A stretch of 64,000 bases of DNA from CAVZVZ01 sp963778895 (GCA_963778895.1 CAVZVZ010000009.1:1-64000), one strand, 5' to 3'. Shown: positions 1-8,733, counted from the stretch's first letter. The notes: generated from the sequence alone by a model not told the origin. Made by a program: numbers and translations.

Positions 1-76
1 CATGCCCACCGGCGCCCAACGGCTGGTCCGCATCCTGCTCGGGGCGGGGCCACGTTCGCTGTGAGCGCGGCAGTCG

Positions 77-102
77 GTCGTGTCGGGGGGGGGGGACTTG
101 AA
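77..102. repeat. Degenerate copy of the tRNA-Leu 3' end (candidate att scar)
   Basis: This short stretch reads gtcgtgtcgg, a run of G, then acttgaa. It matches the 3' end of the tRNA-Leu gene at 16437-16460 in the same orientation, including the four bases beyond the mature tRNA end, but with a longer G run and an A-to-G change. It could be the distal attachment-site copy of an element integrated into the 3' end of that tRNA. The match is short and G-rich, so chance is not excluded. Confidence 0.4.
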
Positions 103-111
103 GTCCCGCCG

Positions 112-924
112 CTACGAGTGCCAGGCGACGGCGAAGTTCATGGTCGGATCGGGCATGCCCTTGAGCGGGATCGGTGCACGTTCCTGGAACTGGAACGCCT
201 TACCCATGCACAGCTCGCGGACAGCCAGCGAGACGACGATGTCCCCCGCTCCGGCGGCATCACACAGCCGAGCTGCGAGTTGCACTGCCGCGCCGAACAG
301 GTCCTGTCGCTCATCGGTGATCGGTTCGCCGGCCGTGATGCCGATGCTCACGTGCAGCGGGGTGTCGTCGTTCGCGTTCCGATCGGCCAGGGCGCGCTGC
401 ATGGCAATTCCGGACGCCACCGCGGCCGCGACGGAGTTGAACGAGGCCATGATGCCGTCACCGGTGTGCTTCACCTCACGGCCATCGTGGGCTTCGAGCT
501 CGGAGCGAACGATCGCGTCGTGCTGACGCAAGAGCACCATGTGACCGTCATCGCCGAGGTCGTTCGTCTGCGACACGGACCCACATACGTCAGTGAACAT
601 GATCGCCCGCAGAGCCGACGCCGCGTAGGCGGTACCGACCGGATGCGAGGGCCGTGCGCCGAGCAATGCGTTCAAGGGGATGTTCGGGTCGATCTCGACG
701 ATCACGCTCGCGATCTCGCCGTGAGCCTCTTTGTGCACTGCCTCCAGCGAATCGCGGTCGGGTCCTTCGGCCAGACAGAACACGGATCCGGTGTCTGGAT
801 CGAACCAGTAGGTGTGGTAGCAAACCCCGTACTTGTCCTGTACGCCCACATCGGCGCTGTGTGCATTCGCCAGGTCTTCCGGGGTGAGCCCGGGCAGATC
901 ATGACGATCCAGGAAGAGCGGCAC
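112..924 (-). CDS. DUF4242-type domain fused to an adenylate/guanylate cyclase domain
   Basis: The 270-residue protein has two parts. Residues about 4-80 resemble the small DUF4242/SCO4226-like ferredoxin-fold family (FLDRHDLPG, VCYHTYWFDPDTG, VHKEAHGEI). Residues about 105-265 are a class III nucleotide cyclase domain, with the first metal-binding aspartate in IMFTDVCGS and the second in KHTGDGIMASF. The domain should make cAMP or cGMP from the nucleoside triphosphate; which one cannot be told. There is no signal peptide or membrane segment, so it is probably cytosolic. The start is a GTG. No partner gene is adjacent; it stands alone near the left edge of the accessory stretch. Confidence 0.85.
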   Translation of the reverse strand: MPLFLDRHDLPGLTPEDLANAHSADVGVQDKYGVCYHTYWFDPDTGSVFCLAEGPDRDSLEAVHKEAHGEIASVIVEIDPNIPLNALLGARPSHPVGTAYAASALRAIMFTDVCGSVSQTNDLGDDGHMVLLRQHDAIVRSELEAHDGREVKHTGDGIMASFNSVAAAVASGIAMQRALADRNANDDTPLHVSIGITAGEPITDERQDLFGAAVQLAARLCDAAGAGDIVVSLAVRELCMGKAFQFQERAPIPLKGMPDPTMNFAVAWHS

Positions 925-1047
925 GAGCGGCGATGGTAGTCGCGGATGGCTGTATCGGTTGCGCCGGTGCTGGGTCGGCTACTGAAGTCGCCGACCTCGT
1001 GCAATGCGACGTGCAGCGAGCGGTGCGTGGCGGAGTCTGAGCTGGCT

Positions 1048-1506
1048 TCAGCGCTCGTCGTCGCCCGAGTCGACCCACTCCACCAGCTCGAGGGTAATTC
1101 CCTCGGGACCTTCGAAGAACCGGAGCCGCCGACTGATGTAGTCCATCTCCTCGCTGAGCATCACCACTCCGTTGGACTCCAGAAAGGCAGCGGTGGCCGC
1201 GACATCGTCGACACGGAACGCCAAGTGGTTGTAGCCACGTCGCCGGCGATTCGTCGGGTGCTCACCGGGATCTTCGCCGGGCGCCGGATCGAATTCCAGT
1301 AACTGGATCTCGAAGCGAGGAGTGGAACCCTCCAGTTCGAGTGTGATGTGCTCGGCCTTCATGTCTGGCATGCCCATGTATCTTGCCGGCTCACCACCAT
1401 CGATCATCGCCACGTGTTGCTTCCGGAACCCGAGCAGCTCGAAGAACTTGATCGCGTTCGCAGCATCGGCGACCGCGATGGTGACGTGATCGGGGTTGCG
1501 AAGCAT
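1048..1506 (-). CDS. VOC-superfamily (glyoxalase/bleomycin-resistance-like) protein
   Basis: The 152-residue protein has the two beta-alpha-beta-beta-beta modules of the vicinal oxygen chelate fold. The first opens with NPDHVTIAVADAANAIKFF, the second with YNHLAFRVDDVAATAAFLE and ends GPEGITLELVEW. Candidate metal ligands are the His near residue 7, a Glu in the EHITLELEG segment, the His of NHLAF and the Glu of ITLELVEW. Members include dioxygenases, glyoxalase I, epimerases and resistance proteins; nothing here decides the substrate. It is a single gene with no operon partner. Confidence 0.8.
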   Translation of the reverse strand: MLRNPDHVTIAVADAANAIKFFELLGFRKQHVAMIDGGEPARYMGMPDMKAEHITLELEGSTPRFEIQLLEFDPAPGEDPGEHPTNRRRRGYNHLAFRVDDVAATAAFLESNGVVMLSEEMDYISRRLRFFEGPEGITLELVEWVDSGDDER

Positions 1507-1764
1507 CGTCCTCCTGTTGGCCCGGTGCTCAGGTTCGGCTCTCGCAACGGTAACTCAGCGGCGAGCGACCGGTCCTCGCCACCAGGTGGATGAGCGGTCA
1601 CGGACGACATACATGATCGGGTGACAGATCGTTACCCGAGCGCGCGCGAATTGGCGTCATTACCCACTACCTTGGGTAGGTCGCCCGCTCCCCGGATTGT
1701 TGGTCTTCAGCGACGGTGAAAGCGATCGACGCAATCGCCTCGATCGCCAGATGGGAGGTAGGAG

Positions 1765-2589
1765 ATGCGCACGCAGTTCGCATCCACCCGTGTGATGGTC
1801 ATCATGGCCGTCACTGGACTTATGGCCGTGGCAGCCGGCGCGATCCTGGTTGCCCACACAGATGCCGCCCCGTCCAGTGCATCTCCGCCGGGCACGACCG
1901 ACGTCCAGGGTGCCGAAGCGCAGTCAGTCGTGGTGGGACCGGACGGCGCTGCCTCTCCCACTCAGGCCGCGCCCGCTGTTCCGACGAAGCCGTATGACGC
2001 GACCCTTCCGGTAAGCCTCGGCGGAGTGCCCGGAGTGACGGCCGAGGAACAGGCACGAGCCGAGAATCTGGTCACCATCACCCTGCAGCGGCTGCCGCAG
2101 TGGGCTGATCCGGCCAAGGCCGAGGCAGCCGGCTTTCGTTCCATCGGCGACGGCCTTACCGGCTTCGAGCACTACATCAACTGGTCCTATCTGAACGACG
2201 GCACGACATTGGACCCGGACCACCCCGAGTCACTGGTGTACCGCGTTCACGACGGCACGAAGACCCTCGAGGCCGTGATGTACATGCTTTCCCCGGGATC
2301 GACGCTCGACACGGTGCCCGACGTCGGTGGGCCGCTCACCCAGTGGCACATCCACGACAACCTCTGCTTCTCCAACGATCCCGTCGCTCCACGCGTTGTT
2401 GGACTCACCGCCAACGGGACGTGCTTCGCGCCTGCGGTCAAGCTCGCCTCCGTTCCCATGATTCACGTCTGGATCGTCCCGGAGGCGTGCGGACCCTTCT
2501 CGGCGCTCGAAGGTGTCGGAGCAGGTCAGATCAAACCCGGTGAGCAGCGAGCGTGCGACCACGTTCACGGCACCGGTGGCGACTTCTGA
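1765..2589 (+). CDS. Exported protein with conserved His/Cys motifs, function unknown
   Basis: A strong ribosome-binding site (gggaggtaggag) lies just before the ATG. The first 35 residues form a basic start plus hydrophobic stretch (VMVIMAVTGLMAVAAGAILVAH), a signal peptide or single anchor, followed by an Ala/Pro/Ser-rich linker to about residue 80. The rest is a compact domain with several histidines and cysteines in conserved-looking motifs: QWHIHDNLCF, GTCFAP, MIHVWIVPEACGPFSALEG and CDHVHG at the C-terminus. The pattern suggests metal binding or disulfide bonding outside the membrane; that is inference. I do not recognise a named family. Confidence 0.75.
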   Translation: MRTQFASTRVMVIMAVTGLMAVAAGAILVAHTDAAPSSASPPGTTDVQGAEAQSVVVGPDGAASPTQAAPAVPTKPYDATLPVSLGGVPGVTAEEQARAENLVTITLQRLPQWADPAKAEAAGFRSIGDGLTGFEHYINWSYLNDGTTLDPDHPESLVYRVHDGTKTLEAVMYMLSPGSTLDTVPDVGGPLTQWHIHDNLCFSNDPVAPRVVGLTANGTCFAPAVKLASVPMIHVWIVPEACGPFSALEGVGAGQIKPGEQRACDHVHGTGGDF

Positions 2590-2699
2590 CCGCCTCGCGA
2601 ATACGCCATTCACCGTCCTGGCGGAGCCGAGACACGGGTGCAATTGCGTCGCGGCTGTGCCAGCGTGTCCGCAAGGAACCAGAGGGAGGGAAGCCGGTC

Positions 2700-3912
2700 A
2701 TGAGTGACACCAAGATTGCGAGCGGTGACACCGCGGTCCGCCCGTTCCGAATCGACGTTCCTGAGCAGGAGATCGAAGAGCTGCGCCGCCGCATCGGTCT
2801 GACTCGCTGGCCCACCAAGGAACTCGTCGCCGATCGGTCGCAGGGCGTGCAGTTGGCGGCGATTCAGGAGCTCGCCAGCTACTGGACGAACGAGTACGAC
2901 TGGCGCCGGTGTGAGGCACGACTGAACGCGCTGCCGCAGTTCAAAACCGAGATCGACGGGCTGAACATCCACTTCATCCACGTGAAGTCGCGCGCACGAG
3001 AACGCGTTGCCGTTGATCATGACGCACGGCTGGCCGGGCTCGGTCATCGAGCTGCTCGAGACCATCGGCCCGCTCACCGACCCGACCGCGCACGGCGGAC
3101 GCGCCGAGGACGCGTTCCACCTCGTGTTGCCGTCCATCCCCGGCTACGGCTTCTCCGACGAGCCGACCGAGCTCGGCTGGGGCCCCATCCGCATCGGCCA
3201 GGCCTGGCACGAGCTCATGCGGCGCCTCGGTTACACCCGGTACGTCGCGCAGGGCGGCGACGTCGGCTCCCAGGTCACCGACGCGATGGGCCGCCTGTCA
3301 CTCGACGGTTTGCTCGGCATCCACACGAACCTGCTCACGCCGGCGCTGGGCGACGCCGACGCCCTGAGCGCGTCGCCACCCACCAAAGAAGAACGTGCTG
3401 CCCTCGACCAGCTCGACGCATTCCACGCGACCGGCACTGGCTACTTCGTGGAGCAGGCAACGCGCCCGGAGACGATCGGCTATGCCCTTCTGGATTCACC
3501 CATCGCCCTGGCGGCCTGGATCATCGATCACGACACCGACGCCTACGAGAAGATCGCCCGCGCCTTCGTCGACAAGAAACCCTCGGGCAATCTCACCCGA
3601 GAACACATCGTCGACAACATCACGCTGTATTGGCTGACCGGCACCGGGGCCTCGGCGGCGCGCTCGTACTGGGAAGAAGGACAAGAGAACGCTCGTGCGG
3701 CCGGCCAGGCTCCCCCGCCGGTCTCGATTCCGGTCGGCTTCACGTCGTTCCCCGGGGAGATCTGGCGGACCCCACGCAGCTGGGTCGAGCGGGCCTACCC
3801 CAACGTCCCCATCTACTTCAACGAGGTGGACAAGGGCGGTCACTTCGCCGCCTGGGAGGAACCCGAGCTCTTCTCGGAAGAGTTGCGCGCCGCGTTCCGG
3901 CCACTGCGCTAG
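2700..3912 (+). CDS. Epoxide hydrolase (EHN-type alpha/beta hydrolase), one frameshift
   Basis: An ATG at 2700 follows gagggaggg. The N-terminal part (VRPFRIDVPEQEIEELRRRI) is the EHN lid domain typical of microsomal-type epoxide hydrolases, and the rest is an alpha/beta hydrolase. After HVKSR the frame is lost at about 2994 and resumes as HENALPLIM, then HGWPGS; removing one base from the short cgcgcg run restores a single protein of about 403 residues, normal for the family. Visible catalytic parts are the HGWPGS oxyanion motif, the nucleophile aspartate in GGDVGSQ and the histidine in KGGHFAAWEEPE. The expected reaction is epoxide to diol. The single indel may be a sequencing error or a fresh mutation. 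Confidence 0.8.
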
Positions 3913-4079
3913 ACGCCATACGACGGACCGCATGCGCGCGTTCCATCTTCGAACGGACGCGGGGAGTCTCACGGTCGAGCGCGCTTGCTTCGTCTTGACT
4001 TCTCCCTGCAATCGACTCGCGGCAGCGCAAATCATTTGGGTAGCCAACTATTGAGAGTAGGTAACAAGGGAGAGTCGTC

Positions 4080-4148
4080 ATGAGCAGCACTGTGAGCCAC
4101 ACCGAGGAAACAGAGGCGGGCAGAACTCCTGGGCGGCGACGTCCGTGA
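4080..4148 (+). other. 22-codon open frame behind a good ribosome-binding site; possible broken gene start
   Basis: The stretch 3913-4433 has no convincing full gene. The only gene-like signal is an ATG at 4080 preceded by aagggaga, starting MSSTVSHTEETEAG and stopping after 22 codons. A one-base shift near 4125 would extend it as LLGGDVREGDADISDVRLPI and on to about residue 54, so it may be the front of a truncated or frameshifted gene. I recognise no family. Confidence 0.25.
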
Positions 4149-4433
4149 GGGGGACGCCGACATCAGCGACGTGCGACTGCCCATCCGTTCTCGTGAAGCG
4201 TCATTTCAATTGGGCGGAGGACTGTCTCGTCTCCGGCGGTGAAACGCGGTGGCTGCATCACGGCTCGATCATCCCATCGCGGGAGCTCTCGACCGTCACA
4301 GAACGCCGGGTCCGTGTCACTCTCGCCGCCGAGCAGAGCGGCGCTTCTGGGATGCTCAGTCAGACGCGCTCGAGTGGTTCGCTCGGCGCGAGACTGCACC
4401 TGTGAGCGCACATCGGCCGAACCGGGGCGTGTG

Positions 4434-5501
4434 ATGGGATCGGTTCCGGACGTGGCACCCGAGCTCGACGAGCTCCTCATCACGATCGTGGTCGACAACG
4501 CGACCGACACCCTGTCGAGTATCGGCCCCGGGCTCCCTCAGCTTCCCGAGCTGGCCGCCATCTTCGAGAGCGTCGCACCGAGCCGGCAGCACGACGGCCA
4601 CGACTGTGTCGCCACCTTCGATCACCTCTGCGTCGCCTGCCACGGCTTTTCCGCCGTCGCCACCGCGCGGCGGGGATCGCAGACCTCGACCGCGCTATTC
4701 GACGTCGGCCCCTGCGGCGGCGTGTGGCTCGCCAACGCAGAACGACTCGGCGTCGATCTCGCGGCGATCGACGTGCTCTTCCTGTCGCACTGGCACTGGG
4801 ATCACTCCGGTGGCATCCCCGCAGTCGTGGCCGCCGTGGCGGCCGCCCGGGCGGCTGCGGGTCGAGCGCCGCTCCTCGTCGACGTCCATCCCGACCGTCC
4901 CGACCAGCGCGGCATCCTCACGCCCCTTGGTGTCTTCGCGATGTTCGGGCCCGAACCCACCCTCGAAGCGATCGAAACCGCCGGCGGTCGGATCGCCGCC
5001 CGTGGAGAGGCGCACCCGGTCGCCGACCTGTTCCTCTCGAGCGGCGCCATTCCGCGTCAGACCAGCTACGAGACCGGCCTGCCGGGGCATCACACGTGGC
5101 GGGGGGAGGACGTGGTGCTCGACCCAGAGATCCGCGACGAGCGGTTCCTCACCGCCTGCGTGCGCGGACGGGGGACGACCGTGCTGTCGGCCTGCTCACA
5201 TGCCGGCATCGTCAACGTCGGACTGGAGGCGCGCCGGCTCCTACCCGACCAGCCGATCGACACCCTCCTCGGCGGCTACCACCTCGCCGGAGCAGCCGTC
5301 GAGGATCGGATCGTTCCAACCGTCCGAGACCTCACTGAGCTCGTTGAACCGCGTGTGGTCGCCCCCGGACACTGCACCGGCTGGCGAGCTGCAGGTGCGT
5401 TGGCGGCGGCGTTCGCCCCGACCCGGTACGCCCCCAGCGTCGTCGGCTCGCGCTATGTGCTCGAAGCCGCAGCCGCCGCTCACGATGTAGGAGGGAGGTA
5501 G
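4434..5501 (+). CDS. Metallo-beta-lactamase-fold hydrolase
   Basis: From the ATG at 4434 (a GTG lies directly before it) the protein has about 355 residues. The signature HWHWDHSGG is the di-metal binding HxHxDH motif. Further likely ligands are the His of SACSHAGIVN and the His of APGHCTGW near the C-terminus. The arrangement, including the GGYHLAG segment, resembles the subgroup related to dihydropterin aminobenzene phosphate synthase of methanopterin biosynthesis. Here that is a fold relationship, not evidence for that pathway. Many distant homologues have unknown substrates. It has no clear operon partner. Confidence 0.82.
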   Translation: MGSVPDVAPELDELLITIVVDNATDTLSSIGPGLPQLPELAAIFESVAPSRQHDGHDCVATFDHLCVACHGFSAVATARRGSQTSTALFDVGPCGGVWLANAERLGVDLAAIDVLFLSHWHWDHSGGIPAVVAAVAAARAAAGRAPLLVDVHPDRPDQRGILTPLGVFAMFGPEPTLEAIETAGGRIAARGEAHPVADLFLSSGAIPRQTSYETGLPGHHTWRGEDVVLDPEIRDERFLTACVRGRGTTVLSACSHAGIVNVGLEARRLLPDQPIDTLLGGYHLAGAAVEDRIVPTVRDLTELVEPRVVAPGHCTGWRAAGALAAAFAPTRYAPSVVGSRYVLEAAAAAHDVGGR

Positions 5502-5548
5502 GCAGGTGAGGAGGACGACGCCGGGGGGTCGAACGACCAAGATGTCAA

Positions 5549-6290
5549 TCACGAGATTCTCCCGCTGGTGATCCGTAACCGAAAGCACATCGCCGAATGC
5601 GGGGCGGGATCAAGGGACCGCTCGACGGAGGTTCCGAATCGCCTTCCCGGCTCGTGCCGCCCGATTCCTTGCCGGTTCCTAAGAACGGCCACTTGTTCCC
5701 AAGGCGGCGCGGGGCTGGCCATGCTGGTACCGCTAATGACGTTGTAGCCGTAGGGTCCGAACGGCGAAAGCGACGACACACAGACCCCTGGGGCGGTGAT
5801 GTCAACATCGGCTCCGTAGTCACTGAAGAACGCACGCGTGTCATCTTGTTCCCCAAGGCACAACTCTGGATTGTTCGCGGCCTTGCCATCGCGAGCTCAT
5901 GTTCACCACATCGACGGTGCCGGAGTGTGCTGCTACCCAATCGAGGCCGAACGGCAGATTCGAGACGTTGAAATCTTCGGTGCCGAGCTTGACGGCCCAG
6001 ATCCGAGCGCCGGGCGCGACACCGACGTAGAAGTTGCCGTCGTCCTTGGAGGCCGCGATCCCAGCAACGTGGGTTCCATGACCGTTTTGGTCCGACAGGT
6101 CGTTCCTGGCTCCTTCATCGGCGCAGTTGATACCTCGAGCGATATTCAAAATCAGGGTGCGGCCCAACCCCGGAGTCCAAGATCGCGATGTCCGCGTTTA
6201 CCTTGCCGTGTCCGTCGCCGGACTTCGTGCTGCTGACCGTGGCACCGACGCGTTCAAGGCCATAGGGAATGATCTGAGAGAACGGAGGGA
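5549..6290 (-). pseudogene. Decayed subtilisin-family (S8) serine protease
   Basis: All three catalytic blocks of a subtilase can be read on this strand, but in different frames. The aspartate block (VNADIAILDSGVG) lies near 6170-6210, the histidine block (NGHGTHVAGIAASK) near 6040-6090, and the serine block (YNVISGTSMASP) near 5700-5740. The frame is lost at a T run near 6150 (HPD then LNIARGINC) and again near 5860. After GTSMASP the usual C-terminal helices are replaced by unrelated sequence. There is no signal peptide or propeptide before the aspartate block, because the neighbouring sulfotransferase begins there. This is a truncated, frameshifted relic. Confidence 0.75.
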
Positions 6291-6384
6291 ACGGCTAACT
6301 CGACACCCACGCGCTCGATCGGTGGTAGACGTGGGGCCGTGTCGCGCGAGCCGGTGCGACCTCGAATCGGGTTGGGAGTCGACG

Positions 6385-7005
6385 ATGGAGCTCGTAGTCG
6401 TGGGTGCGGGGGTCGGCCGCACTGGCACCCAATCACTCAAGGTCGCTCTGGAGCAGCTGCTGGATGCGCCGTGCCACCACATGGCCGAGATCCTTGGGGA
6501 TCCCGCCCAGATCCCCGCCTGGATCGACGCGATCGAGGGCCGCCCCGTCGACTGGTCCGCAATGCTGGCGCGCTACCGAGCGATCGTGGACTGGCCCGGC
6601 GGCGCGTTCTGGCGGGAGCTCTCCACCGCGAACCCCGAAGCACTCGTGTTGTTGTCGGTACGAGACCCCGAAGCGTGGTACCGGAGCGCCTCGAACACGA
6701 TCTTCTTGGCGTTCGACAACATGCCGGCCGAACTCCAACCGTGGATGAGCGAGGTCCGCAAACTGCTCCACGACCGGTTCAGTGACCGCTTCGACGACCC
6801 GACCGCGATGATGGACGCCTTCGTGCGCCACAACGAAAGCGTGCGCGCCGAAGTGCCGGCCGGTCGCCTCCTCGAATGGACTCCCGGCGACGGGTGGGAA
6901 CCCATCTGCGAACGTCTCGGGCTACCGGTGCCCACCGAGCCGTTCCCCGTCACGAACACGACCAACGAATTCCGCGAGATGATCGGCATGGCACCGCTCA
7001 CCTGA
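6385..7005 (+). CDS. Sulfotransferase-family protein
   Basis: The ATG at 6385 gives 206 residues beginning MELVVVGAGVGRTGTQSLK; the GVGRTGTQS segment is the 5'-phosphosulfate-binding loop of PAPS-dependent sulfotransferases. Later features fit the Sulfotransfer_4 group: HHMAEIL after the loop, VLLSVRDPEAWYRS (the 3'-phosphate-binding region) and LLEWTPGDGWEPICERLGLPVP near the end. Members move sulfate from PAPS to small hydroxylated acceptors; the acceptor here is unknown. The gene starts where the subtilase relic ends. The open frame continues upstream, but this start matches the family N-terminus. Confidence 0.85.
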   Translation: MELVVVGAGVGRTGTQSLKVALEQLLDAPCHHMAEILGDPAQIPAWIDAIEGRPVDWSAMLARYRAIVDWPGGAFWRELSTANPEALVLLSVRDPEAWYRSASNTIFLAFDNMPAELQPWMSEVRKLLHDRFSDRFDDPTAMMDAFVRHNESVRAEVPAGRLLEWTPGDGWEPICERLGLPVPTEPFPVTNTTNEFREMIGMAPLT

Positions 7006-7059
7006 GTTCAGGATTCGTCGAGAAGGATGCGAGCCAGTGGGCGCCACCACGCTCTCGCC

Positions 7060-7464
7060 CTATCGGATGCCCGTATCGCACACGATGTCACTGGTGACCG
7101 TGCCCTCGTCGGGCACCGTGACGGCCGTGTCGGGACAAACCGGAAACGAGCGCGCGATGCTGACGTGCAGCGTGTAGTGGCCCGGCGCCACCAGGACGCT
7201 GAACCGACCGTCGGCGTCGCTGGCAGCTTGTGCGGACCGCCTCCCATCAGGGGCGATCACGTTGACTTGAGCCTGCACCGGCAGCGGCGGACACGGCTGG
7301 CCCTCGCGCTCGACCGGGCAGGTCGGTCCCGCCGAGACCGTGCCCTCGACGCCGGTGGTGATGTCGTGGCTCGGCCCACCCGAACAAGCGGTCCCGATGA
7401 AGAGCGATCCGACGAGCAGCGGCACGGCCACTCGAACGCATCGGCCCGGCGTGCGGACCTCCAT
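7060..7464 (-). CDS. Lipoprotein with a carboxypeptidase-regulatory-like beta domain
   Basis: The N-terminus has arginines, a hydrophobic stretch and a lipobox ending FIGTAC at about residue 27, followed by SGGPSHD, so it is a predicted lipoprotein. The mature part has the pattern of a small Ig-like carboxypeptidase-regulatory domain (GVEGTVSAGP, then VNVIAPDGRR, SDADGRFSVLVAPGHYTLHV), often involved in adhesion or structure. Four cysteines in the mature region (TCPVEREGQPCP; PVCPDT; DIVCDT) could form disulfides. The length, 134 residues, fits one domain. There is no obvious partner gene. Confidence 0.75.
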   Translation of the reverse strand: MEVRTPGRCVRVAVPLLVGSLFIGTACSGGPSHDITTGVEGTVSAGPTCPVEREGQPCPPLPVQAQVNVIAPDGRRSAQAASDADGRFSVLVAPGHYTLHVSIARSFPVCPDTAVTVPDEGTVTSDIVCDTGIR

Positions 7465-7478
7465 GGCGGCTCATCGCC

Positions 7479-7921
7479 TCAATCTGACGTGCACGGGGCC
7501 GGTCTGGTTCCCCGTTCGCAGTTCGGGAACCACTCTCCGCTGCACAGACGCGCACACGTCGTTTGGGAGTTGATTGCGGTCCTGGCGGTGTAGAGCGCGA
7601 GGCCGATCAAGATGACTGCGGTGACGCCGCGCACGATGGCCATCGGGAGGCGGCGAAGTAGGCACTGGCCGCTGATCACAGCGCTGGCGGGGACTGCCTA
7701 CAAGGCGAGGCATCATCGGCCCAGGTCGGAAACAGCTTGAAGATGACCACGCCCACCGAGACGGCGATGAGAACTTGGACCGCGAACGCCCCAGCGGCAC
7801 CCAGCCACACAGACCTCGGTCGGCCCCGTGACGCCATAACCAGCGACGCGAACATGGTCTTGTCCGGTAACTCCCCGATGAGAATGATCGGGAAGACCGC
7901 CACGCCGACCGACGGGTCCAT
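7479..7921 (-). pseudogene. GDT1/TMEM165-family cation transporter remnant with internal deletion
   Basis: The first part (7676-7921) reads as the start of a GDT1 (UPF0016) transporter: hydrophobic helix, then the signature GELPDKTMFASLVMA, then a second helix ending KLFPTW. The frame then changes near 7680 and the following minus-strand frame reads RRLPMAIVRGVTAVILIGLALYT, which resembles the last helix of the same family. The middle, including the second E-x-G-D-K motif needed for transport, is absent. Family members export Mn or Ca ions. This copy is probably inactive. Confidence 0.65.
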
Positions 7922-7927
7922 TCCGGT

Positions 7928-7956
7928 GTGCTCCGTGATTCCACGGAACGGAGCAC
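7928..7956. promoter_or_regulatory. Inverted repeat just upstream of the GDT1 remnant
   Basis: The arms gtgctccgt (7928-7936) and acggagcac (7948-7956) are perfect 9-base complements around an 11-base centre. They begin 7 bases upstream of the GDT1 start codon. This is a plausible operator or RNA hairpin controlling that gene. No clear match to the Mn-responsive yybP-ykoY riboswitch was seen. Confidence 0.35.
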
Positions 7957-8022
7957 GACGGCCTAGCTCGTCTGTTTTCGGCTCACCGATAGATGAGCCG
8001 ACGAATTACCGGTCTGATCGGG

Positions 8023-8187
8023 TCATCGACTCGCTCTGGTTGCAACAATGAAAGCAGCTTCAGGCTCCGACACTTGCCCTGCGTCGAGGTTGCGCGCCAT
8101 CTCGCCGAGGCGGGCGAGAATCCTCTTGCGGGCCTCCTCCTGCTCGGCATCGTCCGTTCCACCACAACCCGGACTGTGCCGAGACAC
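8023..8187 (-). CDS. Short hypothetical protein, possibly a gene remnant
   Basis: A 54-codon frame from a GTG encodes a charged helical stretch (EQEEARKRILARLGEMARNL) with GC-rich third positions for about 30 codons, then less typical codons toward the stop. It is divergent from the small membrane protein at 8256. I recognise no family; it could be the last piece of a lost gene. Confidence 0.25.
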   Translation of the reverse strand: MSRHSPGCGGTDDAEQEEARKRILARLGEMARNLDAGQVSEPEAAFIVATRASR

Positions 8188-8255
8188 GCCCGATCGTCCG
8201 AGGCTGGTCGGCAGGGAAGTCCGGGTTGACGCCCGTCGGCGTAGAGTCGGCGGTG

Positions 8256-8492
8256 ATGACGCAAAGGACCGAAGAAGGCGAGGAGGTGGCCGACCGGCAG
8301 ACGCGGCGCACGGCCGCCTCACCTCCGGCCGGTGGGGCGGTCTACGGGCTAGGTCTCATCGGGGCCTTGGTCTGGTTTTGGCGACAAGCCGACGGCGTCG
8401 GCGGCCATCTGACCGCCGTACTCAAGGCGATGGTCTGGCCAGCGTTCCTCGTCTACGCCGCCTTCAAAGCGCTCGGACAGCTCGACGCCTAG
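8256..8492 (+). CDS. Small single-pass membrane protein
   Basis: The ATG at 8256 gives 78 residues: a charged N-terminus (MTQRTEEGEEVADRQTRR), then a hydrophobic segment VYGLGLIGALVWFW, an amphipathic link and a second hydrophobic run MVWPAFLVYAAFKALG. Similar short proteins of this layout are widespread in actinobacteria without known function. It is therefore probably a real gene, with one or two membrane passes. A TTG 30 bases upstream in the same frame is a less likely start. Confidence 0.65.
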   Translation: MTQRTEEGEEVADRQTRRTAASPPAGGAVYGLGLIGALVWFWRQADGVGGHLTAVLKAMVWPAFLVYAAFKALGQLDA

Positions 8493-8704
8493 GAGGCGTA
8501 CCGAACGTCAGCCTGGGACCCGCTTGCAACTTTCAGTTCCGGCGTCGGAGTTGCCAAGTTGAGGCTCATCTGGCCGAGTTCGGTGCGGATCTTGTCCATG
8601 GTGGTGGCGGCCTCAGCGGGCGGCACACCGATTGCCGCTGTGACCATTCTGTGACCAACACCGAACAATGAGAGCGCCGCAGACCTTGTGGCCAACCGCT
8701 TCAT
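8489..8704 (-). CDS. Short hypothetical protein
   Basis: This 71-codon frame overlaps the end of the small membrane protein by four bases. The central part (PPAEAATTMDKIRTELGQMSLNL) uses codons typical of the genome, but the N-terminal third does not, and its start codon falls inside the tRNA-like fragment at 8704. It may be the C-terminal remnant of a longer gene cut by insertion of that fragment. No family was recognised. Confidence 0.3.
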   Translation of the reverse strand: MKRLATRSAALSLFGVGHRMVTAAIGVPPAEAATTMDKIRTELGQMSLNLATPTPELKVASGSQADVRYAS

Positions 8705-8733
8705 GGTGTCGGAGGAGGGACTTGAACCCTCCG
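8704..8733 (-). repeat. tRNA 3'-end-like fragment with encoded CCA
   Basis: Read on the minus strand this is a full T-arm (GAGGG, TTCAAGT, CCCTC), the acceptor strand CTCCGAC, a discriminator A and CCA. Acceptor and T-loop match the tRNA-Leu at 16441. The T-stem differs but still pairs, and CCA is present where the tRNA gene lacks it. No 5' acceptor strand, D-arm or credible full tRNA was found upstream. A strong hairpin (caccgc with gcggtg) lies next to it. It resembles the copy at 14640 and is probably an attachment-site scar. Confidence 0.5.

Noticed and set aside
2..64. Open frame entering from the left edge and stopping at 64
   Set aside because: Only 20 codons are visible and nothing in them identifies a protein, so I cannot tell a gene end from chance.
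7900..8000. Mn-responsive yybP-ykoY riboswitch before the GDT1 remnant
   Set aside because: This riboswitch class often precedes GDT1 genes, but its conserved sequence blocks were not found. Only a simple inverted repeat is seen.
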